This document shows, piece after piece, positions 12,859 through 14,498 of a stretch of 14,498 nt of DNA. The translations under genes and the position numbers were made by a program. Source of the stretch: an uncultured Bacilli bacterium (GTDB lineage Bacteria > Bacillota_I > Bacilli_A > RF39 > UBA660); assembly GCA_947627405.1 (NCBI GenBank), contig CANQVY010000018.1, positions 1-14,498 on the forward strand, written 5' to 3'. The notes beneath the pieces are model-generated. The model did no database searches and was not told the DNA's origin. It saw only the letters and a list, made by a program, of their open reading frames with translations. Numbering within the stretch: the stretch's first letter is position 1; every line of letters starts with the position of its first letter.

Positions 12859-14498
12859 ATGAAAAAAGATTTAAAATATCAATTGTATAATGTAACGGTC
12901 AATAACACAAATTTAACTTTGAAAATGTTAAAGAAAAATGGTTTTTCTTTTGAAGATATTCAAAAATTTTTAGATCTAGGTCTTTTAAGTCAAATTTCTG
13001 AAAAAGAATATCAATTTGAAGATTATTCGGGATTAATACAATATGCTATGAATGTAATAGACAGAGGAAATTATCCTCTTGGAAGAACTTATCTTAGATA
13101 TTGTTTTCGTAAACAAAGAACTTTAAATAATTGTTTACGTGTATTTAATGAAGATATTAAACATGAAAATTATAAAAATATTATAGAATATTTAGATTAT
13201 TTATATGCTCATTCACAAAACAAATCTATGAACAATATATATTTATATTTATTGAACTTTATAACGGATTTACCTAGCAGGTATCAAAGAATTCTTCATA
13301 CTTTTTCCATGAATGATTTAATTAAAAATTACAATGGCAAAAGTCCTTCTCAATTCTCAAACGTAGATAAAATTGTTGTAGCTATTATAGATAATGATAT
13401 AGAGGCAGCCTTGAATCAATTGGAGAAGTTATTTCTAGATAAAAGAAAACTTTCATTAGATTACAGGGTTTTAAAGTCTTTATTGAAAAATGTCGTTTCT
13501 TTAAAAAATAAAGATAAAAATCGATCTCTTCATATTGCAGAAAATGGCTCTTTGGAGTCTGATTTAAAACAATTCATTTCTATACAGAAGAATATGGATC
13601 GAATTTTGTTAAAAAAAGAAATTGGTATAGTTAATCCTATGAGTAAGAGTAAAAGAGAAACATTTAAAGAAATGCTTAAAAAGTATCCTAAACTAGCATT
13701 ACTTGATATAGGAAATGATCAGTTTGCTCTTATGAAATATGAAAATTTAAATGAGGATTATACTTATGAGCAATTGAAAACATTGGCGCAAGAGGCTTTT
13801 GATTGTGAGGAATATGGTCAAAGTATTAAATATTATAAATCTATGCTTGTTCAACGACCAATAAGAATATCTGAATATTTAACTAAAATTGGTATAGCTT
13901 ACATAAAAATGGGAAATCTCTATTTGGCAAAAAGATATTTGAAAGTCGTAAATAGTATGAATAAAATAGATAAAAATATAAAATTTCAAATCAATATGTT
14001 GGAAAAACATTGCAATAATTGTGCTGAATCAAAAGATGAGGAAATTTCTTTGAAAAAAATAACACAGTCTATAATGACAAAACAGATACCAAGTATTGAT
14101 ATTAAAAGTGATGCTTATCAAAGAGAATTTCAGTTCTTATTACAAGCTAGAAAAAAATTAGAAAGAAATAAAGATTTGATTGTTTTAAATAATATTGATA
14201 AAAATAGGGAAAAAATTATTTATAGTATAGTTTCCCAAATGAAAAATATTTCGGCTTTTTCGATAAAGGAAGATAATAAGGAAAATATTATTTTGAAATA
14301 TTACAATCCAATGGATCAACGAATATCGATTAAGGGAGTAGTGAAGTATTTTCGTACTCAATATGATCAAGGGGAATATGAAGAATGTATTCATATATGC
14401 AAATTGTTACTTTCGTTGTTTGAAAAACCAAATTCTTATACCTTATTTTGTATGGCGCAGGCTTATCGTGCACAAGAAAAATATGATATAGCTCTTAC
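12859..14498 (+). CDS. Large TPR-containing protein of unknown function, 3' end outside window
   Basis: The frame is open from ATG 12859 (ribosome binding site TTGGAGA at 12846-12852) to the window edge, giving 546 complete codons with no stop. I do not recognise the family. There is no signal peptide or membrane segment. Residues about 1-100 are helical with a possible winged-helix-like start (L-K-K-N-G-F-S-F-E-D-I-Q-K-F-L-D-L-G-L). Residues about 305-372 form a clear TPR-like helix pair (A-F-D-C-E-E-Y-G-Q-S-I-K-Y-Y; then I-G-I-A-Y-I-K-M-G-N-L-Y-L-A-K-R-Y-L), and another begins at about 503 (Q-G-E-Y-E-E-C-I; A-Q-A-Y-R-A-Q-E-K-Y-D-I-A-L). The spacer between them (about 375-500) is charged and Lys-rich. 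It is probably a cytoplasmic scaffold or regulator. Confidence 0.85.
   Translation, partial: MKKDLKYQLYNVTVNNTNLTLKMLKKNGFSFEDIQKFLDLGLLSQISEKEYQFEDYSGLIQYAMNVIDRGNYPLGRTYLRYCFRKQRTLNNCLRVFNEDIKHENYKNIIEYLDYLYAHSQNKSMNNIYLYLLNFITDLPSRYQRILHTFSMNDLIKNYNGKSPSQFSNVDKIVVAIIDNDIEAALNQLEKLFLDKRKLSLDYRVLKSLLKNVVSLKNKDKNRSLHIAENGSLESDLKQFISIQKNMDRILLKKEIGIVNPMSKSKRETFKEMLKKYPKLALLDIGNDQFALMKYENLNEDYTYEQLKTLAQEAFDCEEYGQSIKYYKSMLVQRPIRISEYLTKIGIAYIKMGNLYLAKRYLKVVNSMNKIDKNIKFQINMLEKHCNNCAESKDEEISLKKITQSIMTKQIPSIDIKSDAYQREFQFLLQARKKLERNKDLIVLNNIDKNREKIIYSIVSQMKNISAFSIKEDNKENIILKYYNPMDQRISIKGVVKYFRTQYDQGEYEECIHICKLLLSLFEKPNSYTLFCMAQAYRAQEKYDIAL

Overview
The window is AT-rich, gene-dense DNA that looks like a chromosome segment of a low-GC, probably anaerobic member of the Bacillota. 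The evidence is sigma-A type promoters (TTGAAT/TATAAT with frequent TGn extended -10 boxes), strong purine-rich ribosome binding sites, intrinsic terminators, rubrerythrin, a HrcA/CIRCE-like site before an Hsp20 gene, a TetR-YhgE pair and DUF4186. TGA is used as a stop codon just before a terminator and TGG encodes Trp, so the standard code (table 11) fits. I cannot name the genus. A gut Erysipelotrichia- or RF39-like lineage is only a guess.

Layout. Positions 1-149 hold the 3' part of tRNA-Ile(GAU) and a complete tRNA-Glu(UUC), closed by a terminator. Next come a 65-residue r1t-holin-like membrane protein, tex (transcription accessory protein), rubrerythrin, an XTP/dITP diphosphatase, a PF11449-type heavy-metal exporter, and a membrane-anchored XRE regulator, all on +. 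A long structured leader then precedes an unusual sigma-70 factor, followed by a two-gene unit (DUF4186 and a 99-residue unknown). A bidirectional terminator separates these from a minus-strand tetR-yhgE operon with a nested-palindrome operator. An Hsp20 gene (+) with a CIRCE-like operator, a TspO/MBR gene (-) and the first ~546 codons of a TPR-containing protein of unknown function (+) finish the window.

How the parts fit. Rubrerythrin (peroxide), house-cleaning pyrophosphatase, metal exporter, Hsp20 and TspO are housekeeping and stress genes, mostly transcribed one by one from their own promoters with terminators tight against or overlapping the stop codons. No transposase, phage module, CRISPR array or defence island is visible.

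The most unusual object is the sigma factor at 6747-8066. It has RpoD-like regions 1.2 to 4, but the two region 2.3 tryptophans are Ala-Ala, the -10 recognition residues are changed, and about 142 extra C-terminal residues look like a second, degenerate region 4. It is preceded by a ~165-nt leader with mutually exclusive helices. These are inferences from reading the sequence; no searches were run.
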